DNA from: Acidaminococcaceae bacterium
GTDB lineage: Bacteria; Bacillota; Negativicutes; Acidaminococcales; Acidaminococcaceae
Length of the DNA stretch: 64,000 nucleotides
Assembly: GCA_017405945.1 (NCBI GenBank)
Contig: JAFQZL010000034.1
Span: 32,462-96,461 of the forward strand
Direction: 5' to 3'
Shown here: piece after piece, positions 8,835-17,891 of the stretch
Layout: each line of letters starts with the position of its first letter
How positions within the stretch are numbered: position 1 is the stretch's first letter
Notes under the pieces: model-generated
Told to the model about the DNA's origin: nothing
The model's database searches: none
The model's input: the letters and a program-made list of their open reading frames with translations, nothing else
Translations under genes and position numbers: made by a program

Positions 8835-8858
8835 AACGCCTGCCGGAGGGCAGGCGTT
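8835..8858 (-). terminator. Hairpin between tautomerase and nitrogenase-like genes
   Basis: A perfect 10-bp stem, AACGCCTGCC/GGCAGGCGTT, with a 4-base loop and only four T afterwards on the minus strand. It may terminate the tautomerase message partially and leave the downstream pair at lower level. Confidence 0.6.
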
Positions 8859-8868
8859 ACTTGTTGAA

Positions 8869-9306
8869 TTATTTTTTCTTTGATTTTTTCTCTTTTTTAG
8901 CGGCTTTTTCTTCCGCTTTTTTTGCCCTGGCTTCTTCTTTGGCTGCTGCTTCAGCGGCTTTGGCGGCAGCCTTTTCGGCTTCCTTTTTTGCTTTTTCTTC
9001 CGCCCTGGCGGCTTTGGCCATTTCTTTTTCCGCTTTCTTTTTTGCCCTGGCTTCTTCCTTAGCTGCAGCTTCGGCAGCTTTGGCTTCCGCCGCTGCTTTT
9101 TCTTTCGCGATTTTACGGAGTTCCGTTACCGGCACACCGCCGATACCCCAGTTATCCATATCTACTTCGTCAATGGTTACAACCAGGGTTTTGGTGTTTT
9201 TGTGAAGCACATCGGCCAGCAGTTTGGTAGCGCCTTCGATCAGCTGGCGTTTCTGTTCCGGAGTGACATTACCTTCTTTTGTAATTTTGATGTTTACATA
9301 AGGCAT
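8869..9306 (-). CDS. 4-oxalocrotonate tautomerase-family protein with Lys/Ala/Glu tail
   Basis: 145 residues from ATG 9306, chosen because AGGAGA lies just upstream and because it puts Pro directly after Met, as the family requires (Pro-1 is the catalytic base after Met removal). Residues 2-65 ('PYVNIKITKEGNVTPEQ...IDEVDMDNWGIGG') are a complete small tautomerase subunit of the usual 60-70 residue size. The remaining 80 residues are almost only A, K, E and R, predicted to be a long charged helix or coiled coil. The tail contains two copies of a 40-residue unit (EEARAKK...AAEAAAK); in DNA the copies are 120 bases apart (GCCCTGG on the + strand at 8924 and 9044). Substrate unknown. It lies upstream of the nitrogenase-like pair on the same strand. 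Confidence 0.8.
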   Translation of the reverse strand: MPYVNIKITKEGNVTPEQKRQLIEGATKLLADVLHKNTKTLVVTIDEVDMDNWGIGGVPVTELRKIAKEKAAAEAKAAEAAAKEEARAKKKAEKEMAKAARAEEKAKKEAEKAAAKAAEAAAKEEARAKKAEEKAAKKEKKSKKK

Positions 9307-9494
9307 AATAAAAATCTCCTCTCGAAATTGAAATGACATTTTGGAAGACTCGCATCGGTCCGGTAATGGGGCGATGCAAAAATAAAAAGAAAAAACAGTT
9401 GGTTTTTACTTTCATATATTTTATAATATTTTTGTAAGAATAGCTACAGAAATTTTAAAATTACATGAAGATTTTTAAAAGGAGAGAGAAAGAA

Positions 9495-9707
9495 ATGTCC
9501 GGCGGTTTGGGAAAGATGCTGATCCAGCTGGGGATCGTTCTGATCATTGCGGGCGTGGTCATTCACTTTGGCGGCAAGTTCCTGCCTTTTGGCAACCTGC
9601 CGGGAGATATCCACATGGAAGGCAAGCATGGCAGCTTCTATTTTCCCTGGGTGAGCTGTATCGTCATCAGCATTGTGTTAAGCGTGCTGGCGCATCTGTT
9701 CCGCTGA
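9495..9707 (+). CDS. DUF2905-family small membrane protein
   Basis: 70 residues with two membrane helices separated by 'GGKFLPFGNLPGDIHMEGKHGSFYFPW', the mark of the DUF2905 family found widely in bacteria. Function unknown. ATG 9495 is used because AAAAGGAGAG lies about nine bases upstream; the upstream in-frame ATG at 9465 lacks a site. The gene precedes the EIIA gene by 34 bases and may be co-transcribed with it. Confidence 0.85.
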   Translation: MSGGLGKMLIQLGIVLIIAGVVIHFGGKFLPFGNLPGDIHMEGKHGSFYFPWVSCIVISIVLSVLAHLFR

Positions 9708-9741
9708 TGGTTTAACATTATAAAATGAAAGGATCTTAGTT

Positions 9742-10218
9742 ATGTTTGGTTCTATATTTGGGAAAAAGAAAGATACGTTTGCCAGTCCGTTTACGGGAAA
9801 GCTTTGTGCCATAACAGAAACACCGGACGAAGCGTTTGCGGAAAAGATGAACGGAGACGGCTTTATGGTGCAGCCTGCTGACGGCGATGTGTTCGCGCCG
9901 GCTGACAGCACGGTGAATTTTGTTTTTGAAACGAAGCACGCTATGGGGCTCATCACAAAAGACGGAAAGGAGTACATGCTGCACATCGGCATTGACACGG
10001 TGAATCTGGAAGGCAGCGGCTTTACCGTATTTGTGGAAGACGGGCAGGAAGTGAAAAAAGGTGACAAGCTGATGACGTTTGATACGGCTTATGTGAAAGC
10101 CAGCGCTCCCTCCGATGCATGCCTTTGTGTGTTTACCGACCTGCCGGAAGGCAAAGAGGTGGCGCTGTTGAAAACAGGAAATATAAAAGCGTTGGAAGAC
10201 GCGGTGGAAATAAAATGA
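9742..10218 (+). CDS. PTS glucose-type EIIA domain protein (Crr-like)
   Basis: 158-residue free-standing EIIA of the glucose family. The phosphorylated His is H81 in 'MLHIGIDTV', and the second conserved His is H66 in 'FETKHAMGL'. 'VEDGQEVKKGDKLMTFD' is typical of the C-terminal half. It accepts phosphate from HPr and passes it to an EIIB domain, or serves as a signalling protein; no EIIBC gene is present here. The stop overlaps the next start (ATGA), coupling it to the HAD phosphatase. Confidence 0.9.
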   Translation: MFGSIFGKKKDTFASPFTGKLCAITETPDEAFAEKMNGDGFMVQPADGDVFAPADSTVNFVFETKHAMGLITKDGKEYMLHIGIDTVNLEGSGFTVFVEDGQEVKKGDKLMTFDTAYVKASAPSDACLCVFTDLPEGKEVALLKTGNIKALEDAVEIK

Positions 10219-10862
10219 GACGATATAAAGCAGTCATTTTTGATTTGGACGGCACACTGCTGGATACGCTGACGGACCTGGCGGAAGGAACCAATTACGC
10301 GCTGCGTGTCAATGGTTTTCCTGAGCGGACGCCGGACGAGATCCGCCGGTTCGTGGGCAATGGCGCGCGCAAGCTGATTGAGCGGGCTGTGCCGGACGGA
10401 CAGGCAGAAGCGGCACTGGAGAAAGTCAGGCAGGATTTTGATATTTATTATAAAGCTCATTGCAAAGATCATACGGGTCCGTATCCCGGCATCATGGAGA
10501 TGTTACAGGAACTGGTACAACAGGGTTATTCCCTGGGCGTGGTTTCCAACAAACCGGATTTCGCGGTGCAGGAACTGATTCCCGAATACTTTCCGGATAT
10601 CTTTGCTTCGATATCCGGGGAACGTCAGGGCGTTGCCAAAAAGCCCGCGCCGGATCTGATCCGGGAAGCGATGAAAAACCTGAAGGCCGACAGTTCGAAT
10701 GCTGTTTATGTGGGTGATTCGGAAGTGGACCTGGAAGCGGCGGCCAATGCGGGCATTCCCTGTATCAGCGTGGCCTGGGGCTTTAAGGGGAGAAGATTTC
10801 TGGAAGAGCAGCATGCCGGAATGATCATAGAGACGCCTTCAGAGATACAGAAGTATTTATAA
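10215..10862 (+). CDS. HAD-superfamily phosphatase, phosphoglycolate phosphatase-like
   Basis: 215 residues. Motif I is FDLDGTLLDT with D10 and D12; motif II is 'VVSNKP'; motif III Lys is in 'KKPAPD'; motif IV is 'VGDSEVDLEAA'. A helical cap (subclass I) follows motif I. This is the Gph/PGMB-type layout; phosphoglycolate is the usual guess, but other small phosphate esters are possible. The start at 10215 overlaps the EIIA stop by four bases, hinting at a link with sugar phosphate metabolism. Confidence 0.85.
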   Translation: MRRYKAVIFDLDGTLLDTLTDLAEGTNYALRVNGFPERTPDEIRRFVGNGARKLIERAVPDGQAEAALEKVRQDFDIYYKAHCKDHTGPYPGIMEMLQELVQQGYSLGVVSNKPDFAVQELIPEYFPDIFASISGERQGVAKKPAPDLIREAMKNLKADSSNAVYVGDSEVDLEAAANAGIPCISVAWGFKGRRFLEEQHAGMIIETPSEIQKYL

Positions 10863-11004
10863 GCGCGGTTGTGGGAAGTTGCGGTTTTCTGCCGAATGAC
10901 ATTTAGAGGTATCAATAAAGATTGCAGAAATTATAAAAGTTTTTCTATACCCTGCACATATAATTAAATTTGTGGTAAAATATTCATTACGGCGGCAGGC
11001 CGTA

Positions 11005-11031
11005 CAGGAAACGGAATCATTATGTTTCCTG
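11005..11031 (+). promoter_or_regulatory. Hairpin in the leader of the ACT/UPF0210 operon
   Basis: A perfect 8-bp stem, CAGGAAAC/GTTTCCTG, lies 40 bases before the start of the ACT protein, in a 210-base gap that also holds an AT-rich promoter-like stretch (TAAAAT near 10976). There is no T tract, so it is not a terminator. Role unknown. Confidence 0.4.
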
Positions 11032-11072
11032 CATTATATATTTGCCGGAGAGCAAAGGAGAGGGGCAGAACA

Positions 11073-11342
11073 ATGCGTATTGTTGTTACTGTAGTAGGTC
11101 AGGACAAGGTTGGAATCATTGCCAAAGTTACCAATATACTCGCCAATAACCAGGTCAACGTCCTGAACATCAACCAGAATATTATGGACGGTTTCTTTAA
11201 TATGGTTCTGATTGCGGATATGACGGATTCCAAAATGAGCATTAAAACACTGAAAGAACATCTGGACAGACTGTCGAAAGAAATCGGTCTGGAAATTCGC
11301 GTGCAGAGTGAAGACATCTTCACAGCCATGCACCAGATTTAA
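11073..11342 (+). CDS. Single ACT-domain protein (UPF0237 type)
   Basis: 89 residues comprising one ACT domain: '[26 protein letters not shown]' is the beta-alpha start with the ligand-loop Gly, followed by '[21 protein letters not shown]'. The start is set by AGGAGAGG about nine bases upstream. In many Firmicutes this small ACT protein sits directly before the UPF0210 protein, as here (14-base gap). Amino-acid sensing is inferred from the domain. Confidence 0.88.
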   Translation: MRIVVTVVGQDKVGIIAKVTNILANNQVNVLNINQNIMDGFFNMVLIADMTDSKMSIKTLKEHLDRLSKEIGLEIRVQSEDIFTAMHQI

Positions 11343-11356
11343 GCGGGGGGATCGTC

Positions 11357-12721
11357 ATGTCAGTGTTAACCTTTAATGATGTGCTGGAAACCACGCAGAT
11401 GATCACGCACCACAACCTGGATGTGCGCACCATCACCATGGGCATCAGCCTCCGGGACTGCGGACATCCGGATGTGAAAGTCTGCGCGGATAAGATCTAT
11501 GACAAAATTACGAAAAAAGCGGAAAAGCTGGTGCAGACCGGGGAAGATATTGAATCCGACCTGGGCGTGCCCATCATCAATAAACGTATTTCCGTAACGC
11601 CGGTCTCCATGGTGGGCGAAAGCTGTGATACCAATGATTATGTGCCTCTGGCCAAAGCGCTGGACAAAGCGGCCCATGAAGTGGGGGTAAACTTTATCGG
11701 CGGCTTCAGTGCGCTGGTGGACAAAGGCTATACCAAAGGCGACCGGAACCTGATCGCTTCCATTCCGGAAGCGCTGGCATCCACTGACGTAGTCTGCTCT
11801 TCTGTAAATGTGGGTTCAACCAAGGCCGGCATCAACATGGACGCGGTGGCGGAGATGGGCCGCGTGGTGAAAGAGACTGCGGAAAAAACGGCGGCCAATG
11901 ATGCTATCGGCTGCGCGAAGCTGGTGGTGTTCTGTAACGCGGTAAACGATAATCCCTTTATGGCCGGCGCCTTCCATGGCGTAACGGAACCGGAATCCGT
12001 AGTCAGCGTGGGCGTCAGCGGGCCCGGCGTGGTGAAACACGCGCTGGAAGCCGTCCGTGGCCAGGATATCGGCGCAGTGGCGGAAGTAATCAAACGTACG
12101 GCATTCAAAATTACCCGGGTAGGGCAGCTGGTGGCCCAGGAAGCAGCGAAACGGCTGAACACCCAGTTCGGTATCATCGACCTGTCGCTGGCACCGACAC
12201 CGGCGGTAGGCGACTCGGTAGCCCATATTTTAGAAGAGATCGGTCTGGAAAGCTGCGGCGGGCCCGGCACCACGGCAACCCTTGCCATGCTGAACGACGC
12301 GGTGAAAAAGGGCGGCCTGATGGCATCCAGTTACGTAGGCGGCCTGTCCGGCGCCTTTATTCCCGTCAGTGAGGATGCGGGCATGATTGCGGCGGTAGAA
12401 CGCGGCAGCCTGTGCCTGGAAAAACTGGAAGCCATGACCTGCGTCTGCTCGGTTGGTCTGGACATGATCGCCATTCCCGGTGATACTTCCGCAGAAACCA
12501 TTGCGGCCATTATTGCGGACGAATCTGCCATCGGCATGATCAACAACAAGACTACGGCAGTGCGCGTCATCCCCGTTCCGGGAAAAGGCGTGGGTGATAA
12601 AGTGGAATTCGGCGGTCTTTTGGGACATGCCCCCATCATGGCAGTCAGCAAGTTTAAGGCAGACACCTTTATTGCCAGAGGAGGCCGTATTCCGGCTCCG
12701 GTGCGCAGCCTGACGAACTGA
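11357..12721 (+). CDS. UPF0210 / PFL-family protein (DUF711)
   Basis: 454 residues matching the UPF0210 family (about 450) over the full length. Features include '[15 protein letters not shown]' at the N terminus, '[18 protein letters not shown]', '[18 protein letters not shown]' and '[21 protein letters not shown]'. Structures in this family have a glycyl-radical/PFL-like barrel fold, but no enzymatic function is established. It is paired with the ACT protein upstream, which may regulate it. A terminator follows. Confidence 0.9.
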   Translation: MSVLTFNDVLETTQMITHHNLDVRTITMGISLRDCGHPDVKVCADKIYDKITKKAEKLVQTGEDIESDLGVPIINKRISVTPVSMVGESCDTNDYVPLAKALDKAAHEVGVNFIGGFSALVDKGYTKGDRNLIASIPEALASTDVVCSSVNVGSTKAGINMDAVAEMGRVVKETAEKTAANDAIGCAKLVVFCNAVNDNPFMAGAFHGVTEPESVVSVGVSGPGVVKHALEAVRGQDIGAVAEVIKRTAFKITRVGQLVAQEAAKRLNTQFGIIDLSLAPTPAVGDSVAHILEEIGLESCGGPGTTATLAMLNDAVKKGGLMASSYVGGLSGAFIPVSEDAGMIAAVERGSLCLEKLEAMTCVCSVGLDMIAIPGDTSAETIAAIIADESAIGMINNKTTAVRVIPVPGKGVGDKVEFGGLLGHAPIMAVSKFKADTFIARGGRIPAPVRSLTN

Positions 12722-12728
12722 TAAAATG

Positions 12729-12764
12729 AAGCGGCTCCTGGTCTGTACCGGGGGCTGCTTTTTT
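12729..12764 (+). terminator. Terminator of the ACT/UPF0210 operon
   Basis: A 14-bp stem with G-T pairs (12729-12742 with 12747-12760), a four-base loop CTGT and a T run to 12764, immediately before nth. Confidence 0.85.
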
Positions 12765-12781
12765 ACAACGAGGTGCATGAA

Positions 12782-13435
12782 ATGCGTAAAAAAGACAAAC
12801 AGGAAATCATTGCCGCGCTGGAAAAACGGTACAACGGGACCGGCACGGCGCTGCATTACAATTCTCCCTTTGAATTGCTGTGCGCCGTCATCATGTCGGC
12901 CCAATGTACTGACGAACGGATCAACAAGATTACAGCCCGTATTTTCCCGCGGCTGAATACCCCGGAGAAGATGGGGGCGTTGACCCAGGAACAACTGGAA
13001 GAGGAAATCCGTGACTGCGGTCTGTATCGGGCCAAAGCCAAAAACCTGCTGGGCATGTGCCATATGCTGACGGAAGAATTCGGCGGCGTGATTCCCAAAG
13101 ACATTCCGACTCTGATGAAACTGCCGGGAGTAGGGCGGAAAACAGCGGACGTAATCGCCAGTGTGATTTACAAAGTGCCGGCCATTGCCGTGGACACCCA
13201 TGTGTTCCGCACCTCCCACCGTCTGGGACTTTCGGACGCAAAAACACCGGAAGCTACGGAACTGGACCTGCAGAAACTGATACCCAAAACCAGGTGGGCG
13301 GATTCCCATCACTGGTTCATCTGGCACGGACGTCTAACCTGCAAAGCACGCAAGCCGTTGTGTGATGAGTGCGTATGCCTGCAGCTGTGTCCGTTTAAAG
13401 AAAAGAATCTGATTAACGAAAAAGATAAAAAGTAA
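12782..13435 (+). CDS. nth: Endonuclease III
   Basis: 217-residue DNA glycosylase/AP lyase that removes oxidised pyrimidines. The helix-hairpin-helix 'LPGVGRKTADV' carries catalytic K120, and D138 lies in 'VDTHVFR'. The C-terminal [4Fe-4S] motif CX6CX2CX5C is complete (CKARKPLC...CDEC...C). ATG 12782 is chosen because GAGGTG ends seven bases upstream; a GTG at 12773 overlaps that site. It precedes the recQ-like gene by 15 bases, so the two repair genes are likely co-transcribed. Confidence 0.95.
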   Translation: MRKKDKQEIIAALEKRYNGTGTALHYNSPFELLCAVIMSAQCTDERINKITARIFPRLNTPEKMGALTQEQLEEEIRDCGLYRAKAKNLLGMCHMLTEEFGGVIPKDIPTLMKLPGVGRKTADVIASVIYKVPAIAVDTHVFRTSHRLGLSDAKTPEATELDLQKLIPKTRWADSHHWFIWHGRLTCKARKPLCDECVCLQLCPFKEKNLINEKDKK

Positions 13436-13450
13436 TAAGGGGGTGCTTAT

Positions 13451-14683
13451 TTGCAACCGGAAAAAATACTTAAAGCATGGTTCGGTTATGACAGCTTCCG
13501 CCCCGGGCAGCGGGAAGTGGTGGATACGATTCTCAGCGGCAGGGACTGCCTGGCCATATTGCCTACAGGTGCGGGAAAATCCGTGTGCTTCCAGGTGCCC
13601 GCCCTGATGCAGACCGGACTGACCTATGTTATTTCACCGCTCATTTCCCTGATGGAAGACCAGGTGGCCCATCTGCAGCAGAATAATATTCCGGCCGTCT
13701 GTATCAACAGCGGTATGAGTAAGCATACTTACAATGAAGTCATGTATGATATTCATACCGGTGTTTATAAACTGGTTTACCTTTCACCGGAACGGCTGCA
13801 GAATGAACGGTTTATCCGCTTTGCCTTACAGAATCCGCCTGATTTCGTGGTAGTGGATGAAGCCCATTGTGTCTCACAGTGGGGGCACGATTTCCGACCT
13901 TCTTACCTGCAGATCCGGGCATTCGTGGAACAGCTGCCGAAGCATCCTTTATATGCAGCCTTTACCGCCACAGCTACGCCCCGGGTGCGGCAGGATATTA
14001 TCAGCAGTCTGGGGCTTGCGGACCCGGTGGTGATCCTCCGCAGCTTTGACCGTCCCAATTTGTTTTTTGTAAAAAAGTCCCCGGCTGATAAAGACAGGGC
14101 GCTGCTGGATGAATTGGAGAAGGTAAAAGGAAAAAGCGGCATCGTGTACTGTTCTACCCATCGGCATGTGGAACGGTGTTTCCGGTTGCTGCGGCAGCAC
14201 GGATACAGCGCTGCCCGCTATCATGCCGGACTATCTGTGGGAGAACGGACGGTAACACAGGCTGCCTTTATAAACGGTCAGGTGCAGATTATTGTTGCTA
14301 CCAGTGCGTTTGGTATGGGTGTTGACAAGTCTGATATTTCTTTCGTCATCAATTACAATATGCCCCAGAGCCTGGAAGAGTATTATCAGGAAGCGGGGAG
14401 GGCGGGCCGTAACGGAGCGGATGCGCGCTGCACCCTGTTCTACAGCGGAGAAGACCTGCGAATCGGTAAGGCTCTGGCGCAGCAGCAGGAAAAACCGGAA
14501 GGGGCGTTGCAGCTCCTTGCGGCCATGTGGGATTACTGTCATCATGACGGATGCCTGCGTAACTATATTTTGCGCTATTTTGGGGAAACGCGCATGGAAA
14601 ACTGCGGAAAGTGCAGTTACTGTTGTGAGTCGGGCTGGTGGAAACAGTTCAGAGATTTTTTCCGGAATGATCCGGATTATTGA
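13451..14683 (+). CDS. Short RecQ-type ATP-dependent DNA helicase
   Basis: 410 residues. Walker A LPTGAGKS (37-44), the DEAH box in 'VVVDEAHCVSQWGHDFRP' (the RecQ aromatic-rich loop) and motif VI 'QEAGRAGRNG' are intact. The chain ends just after the zinc-binding Cys set ('CGKCSYC'), so the winged-helix part of RQC and the HRDC domain of standard RecQ (about 600 residues) are absent. Such short RecQ proteins are common in Firmicutes (RecS-like). The TTG start has AAGGGGG seven bases upstream. The 183 bases after the stop are non-coding with nothing recognised. Confidence 0.88.
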   Translation: MQPEKILKAWFGYDSFRPGQREVVDTILSGRDCLAILPTGAGKSVCFQVPALMQTGLTYVISPLISLMEDQVAHLQQNNIPAVCINSGMSKHTYNEVMYDIHTGVYKLVYLSPERLQNERFIRFALQNPPDFVVVDEAHCVSQWGHDFRPSYLQIRAFVEQLPKHPLYAAFTATATPRVRQDIISSLGLADPVVILRSFDRPNLFFVKKSPADKDRALLDELEKVKGKSGIVYCSTHRHVERCFRLLRQHGYSAARYHAGLSVGERTVTQAAFINGQVQIIVATSAFGMGVDKSDISFVINYNMPQSLEEYYQEAGRAGRNGADARCTLFYSGEDLRIGKALAQQQEKPEGALQLLAAMWDYCHHDGCLRNYILRYFGETRMENCGKCSYCCESGWWKQFRDFFRNDPDY

Positions 14684-14866
14684 ACGTCTTTTTGCAGGAA
14701 AAATGTTTTCGGCAGAGAATAACATAACTGGTGGAGATTTTGTAATCTTACTGAGTCATTGTTCCGATATTTCCATATTATTCAGGCAAGGTGCCGGCTT
14801 GTCACAGGAGAGTTAATTGGGAAGCTGATTTTATAAACGTTGTGTGCTGTTCAGGAGGTTGTATTT

Positions 14867-16474
14867 ATGAAACTGACATTTTTAGGCGCGGCCCGGACTG
14901 TAACTGGATCCTGTTATTTATTGGAAGCAAACGGAAAGAAGATGCTGGTGGACTGCGGCATGTTCCAGGGTTCCAAATCCGTCAAGGATTTTAATGAAAA
15001 ACCCTTTGCCTTCAACCCGGGGGAAATTGACGCTATGGTCCTGACCCACGCGCACGTGGATCACAGCGGGCTGATTCCACGTCTGGTGAAAGAGGGCTTT
15101 AAAGGCCGCGTTCACTGCACAAAATCCACACAGCAGCTGTGTACGATCCTGCTCCCGGACAGCGCCCATATCCAGGAATCCGATGCGGAATATGCCAACC
15201 GCAAAGGCCTGCGGGCAGGGAAATCCCAGGTGCTGCCGCTGTTTACGGTTGACGATGCCTATACGGCGCTGCAGTCTTTTTACGTTCATAATTTCGAGGA
15301 ACCTTTTGAAGTGATTCCGGGTGTAACGGCAAAACTCCGGGTTGCGGGCCATATCCTGGGCAGCGCGGTGGTACGTCTGGAAATTGAGGAAAACGGAAAA
15401 AAGACTGCCATGATTTTTAGCGGCGATGTGGGACAGCCGAAGCAGCCTATTGTTGAAGATCCTTCTATTCTGAAAGGCGCGGACTTTATTGTAACGGAAT
15501 CCACGTACGGGAACCGGAAGCATAAAGAGTATGATAAAGAAGCGGAACTGGCTAAAATTATCAATGAAACCACAGAACGGGGAGGCAATGTGGTCATCCC
15601 TGCCTTTGCGGTGGGGCGTACCCAGGTCCTGCTGTATTATTTCCAGAAGCTTACGCAGGAAGGAAAAATTCCGGATGTGCCGATTTATGTTGACAGTCCG
15701 CTGGCTACCAAGGCAACGGGGATCACGCTGGCCAATAAAGAAGAGTATGACGCGGAGACCCGGGCGCTGGTGGAATTCCAGGGAGACCGGCTGTTTGCCA
15801 TGAAGAACGTGCATTTCACGCCTACGGCGGAAGAGTCACGCATGATCAACGGCATGGAAGGCCCGAAGATTATTCTGTCTGCCAGCGGCATGGCTGACGC
15901 CGGCCGTATCCTGCATCATCTGAAGCATAACCTGTGGCGTCCGGAATGCTCGGTGGTCTTTGCCGGTTATCAGGCGGAAGGAACCATGGGCCGGAATCTG
16001 ATTGACGGAGTAAAAAAAGTTAAAATTATGGGCGAGACCATCCATGTAGCCGCGCAGATCGTCAACATGACGGGTTTCTCTGCCCATGCGGATAAAGACC
16101 AGCTCATAGAATGGTACAAGAAAATGCCGCAGAAACCCAAAATTTTCTTTGTGACCCACGGTGAATTTGACGCGGCAGCGGAATTGTCCAAGGCCCTTCA
16201 GATGCAGATGGGGACGGCGACTTATATCCCAAAATACGGTGACAGCATTGTCATAGACGGTACGGATTATGTGATCGAAGCGGCGCCTGAGGTTGAGACG
16301 ACTCCGGAAGTGGCGGAACTGCAGGATTCGATTTCCGCCGTGGAACGGAATTATATGCAGTACCGTAACAAGATTGAGCAGATCGCCCTGCGGGACAGCG
16401 CCAAAGCGGATCAGCTGCGGAAGAAGCTGGAAAAGGTCCGCCGGTATATGGACGATATGCTTGGGAACATTTGA
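14867..16474 (+). CDS. Beta-CASP metallo-beta-lactamase-fold RNase-like protein
   Basis: 535 residues. Metal motif HAHVDH (H61, H63, D65, H66), 'GHILGSAVV', 'SGDVG' and the beta-CASP elements 'ILSASGMADAGRI' and 'TGFSAHADKDQL' show a CPSF73/YsgN-type RNA-processing nuclease. The sequence adds a C-terminal helical extension (about 65 residues from 'ETTPEVAELQ') that may be a coiled coil. ATG 14867 follows a strong CAGGAGGT. It acts in the cytoplasm; its RNA substrates are unknown. It is not RNase J, whose C-terminal domain is different. Confidence 0.88.
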   Translation: MKLTFLGAARTVTGSCYLLEANGKKMLVDCGMFQGSKSVKDFNEKPFAFNPGEIDAMVLTHAHVDHSGLIPRLVKEGFKGRVHCTKSTQQLCTILLPDSAHIQESDAEYANRKGLRAGKSQVLPLFTVDDAYTALQSFYVHNFEEPFEVIPGVTAKLRVAGHILGSAVVRLEIEENGKKTAMIFSGDVGQPKQPIVEDPSILKGADFIVTESTYGNRKHKEYDKEAELAKIINETTERGGNVVIPAFAVGRTQVLLYYFQKLTQEGKIPDVPIYVDSPLATKATGITLANKEEYDAETRALVEFQGDRLFAMKNVHFTPTAEESRMINGMEGPKIILSASGMADAGRILHHLKHNLWRPECSVVFAGYQAEGTMGRNLIDGVKKVKIMGETIHVAAQIVNMTGFSAHADKDQLIEWYKKMPQKPKIFFVTHGEFDAAAELSKALQMQMGTATYIPKYGDSIVIDGTDYVIEAAPEVETTPEVAELQDSISAVERNYMQYRNKIEQIALRDSAKADQLRKKLEKVRRYMDDMLGNI

Positions 16475-16536
16475 TTTTTCTTTGCAAAGTATTGCTGTTT
16501 CACACGTTAAATGTAAACAAAATGTGAAAAAAGTGA

Positions 16537-16565
16537 TTGACATTTAAAAACCGCCTTGCTATACT
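16537..16565 (+). promoter_or_regulatory. Strong promoter of the T-box/TRAP operon
   Basis: TTGACA (16537-16542), a 17-base spacer and TATACT (16560-16565) form a near-consensus sigma-70 promoter. Transcription would start near 16572, just before the T-box stem I. Confidence 0.85.
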
Positions 16566-16581
16566 TGATTTAATTTCAAAC

Positions 16582-16803
16582 AGAAGTTATGAACAGGAAT
16601 GGTTTTGATTGCGGACTGCAGAGAACCGGCGGCTGGTGCAAGCCGGTGGATGCGTTAAAACTTCTCGCCTGGGAACTCTTTATCTGAACGGTTCATACCT
16701 TTAGGATAAAGCGCTGCGGCGGCGTTACAGGCCAGGAGTATAATGTAGGGTGGTACCGCGTTATTAACGCCCCTGCCGGATTTTTCCGACAGGGGCTTTT
16801 TAT
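16582..16803 (+). promoter_or_regulatory. T-box riboswitch leader
   Basis: The conserved T-box AGGGTGGTACCGCG is at 16747-16760. Upstream lie a stem I region with the AGAGA segment and a GGTGCAA-containing apical loop closed by ACCGGC/GCCGGT (16625-16646), and a stem III (TTTATC/GGATAAA). Downstream is an intrinsic terminator (16769-16801; arms GCCCCTG/CAGGGGC with a T run). T-boxes bind a specific uncharged tRNA and prevent termination, so the operon should be induced when one amino acid is scarce. I could not fix the specifier codon: the 3' side of stem I near 16651-16663 contains several candidates. Confidence 0.92.
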
Positions 16804-16841
16804 TTTAAATTTTAATTCAAATGAGGAGTGGAGGAAAAATT

Positions 16842-17873
16842 ATGAAATCTGTAAAATGGTTTAAAGCGGCGGCAGTAGCGACATTGGCATTGGCGACGAT
16901 CTGCATGGCAGGCTGCGGAGGCGGCGGAGATAAAAAGGCGGCGGCCCCGGCGGCAGGCAAAAAAGTGGAATATAAACTGGCTTATGCATTACCGGCCAAT
17001 CATCCGCTGGCTAAAGGCGTAGAAAGCTTTATCGCAAAAGTTAAGGATAAAACCAAAGGTGAAGTAGTAATCACCTCTTTCCCGGCAGGTCAGCTGTATA
17101 ATGATAAAACCATGAACGACGCTATCATGACCGGAGGCGTGGATATGGGTCTTAACACGGTTGGCCGTTGGGCAACCATCATTCCGGCCATGGAAGTGTT
17201 TGACGTTCCTTTCGTATTCCCGGGCTATGAGAAAGTTGACAGCGCCATCGACGGCGGCATGGGCAAGATTCTGGAAGAAGAACTGGCCAAGAAACACGTT
17301 AAAGTTGTTTACTGGGCTGACTACGGTTTCGTTCAGTACGCCAATAACAAGAAACCCATCAAAAAACCGGAAGATTTCAAAGGCCTGAAGATCCGCGGCT
17401 ACAGCGAGCTGGCTTCCGAAACCATTAAAGCCCTGGGCGCTTCCCCGGTAACCATGGGCGCCGGCGAAGTTTACATGGCCCTGCAGCGCGGCACCATCGA
17501 CGGACAGTCTTCCGGCACTTCCGCCATGCGCGACCGCAAGATGTATGAAGTTACCAAATATCTGACCATCACCAACCATGCGTCTCCGGAATTCATCGTA
17601 GCCATGAATGACAAATCCTTTGCCAAGATGAGCGAACCGCAGCAGAAAGCTTTCATGGAAGCAGCCAAAGAAGTCCGCGACACCCTGCGTAAGAACGCCA
17701 AGGCAGAGGACCTGAAGGGTCTGGAAGACCTGAAAGCCAAAGGCATGGAAGTGTATGTAGTTCCTGAAAATGAAATCAAGAACTGGCAGGCAGCCACCAA
17801 ACCGGTATGGGATATCTTTACCAAACATGCCGGCGAACAGGGCAAAAAGATTCTGGATCTGTGCACGAAATAA
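16842..17873 (+). CDS. TRAP transporter solute-binding lipoprotein (DctP family)
   Basis: 343 residues. The N terminus is a lipoprotein signal with lipobox ATICMAGC, followed by a Gly/Lys linker. The rest matches DctP-type binding proteins: 'YALPANHPLAKGVESF', 'KIRGYSELASETIKALGASPVTMGAGEVYMALQRGTIDG' and the conserved Arg in 'LKIRGY' that usually salt-bridges a ligand carboxylate. It captures a carboxylate-bearing solute and delivers it to the DctQM permease encoded next. The T-box leader upstream suggests an amino acid, keto acid or related compound. GTGGAGG precedes the ATG. Confidence 0.93.
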   Translation: MKSVKWFKAAAVATLALATICMAGCGGGGDKKAAAPAAGKKVEYKLAYALPANHPLAKGVESFIAKVKDKTKGEVVITSFPAGQLYNDKTMNDAIMTGGVDMGLNTVGRWATIIPAMEVFDVPFVFPGYEKVDSAIDGGMGKILEEELAKKHVKVVYWADYGFVQYANNKKPIKKPEDFKGLKIRGYSELASETIKALGASPVTMGAGEVYMALQRGTIDGQSSGTSAMRDRKMYEVTKYLTITNHASPEFIVAMNDKSFAKMSEPQQKAFMEAAKEVRDTLRKNAKAEDLKGLEDLKAKGMEVYVVPENEIKNWQAATKPVWDIFTKHAGEQGKKILDLCTK

Positions 17874-17891
17874 CTGTTGTAGGAGACTGTC

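Noticed and set aside
8861..9205. Hydrophobic Ala/Phe/Ser-rich frame on the + strand
   Set aside because: It is the reverse of the Lys/Ala/Glu repeat tail of the tautomerase gene, so the apparent hydrophobicity is an artefact.
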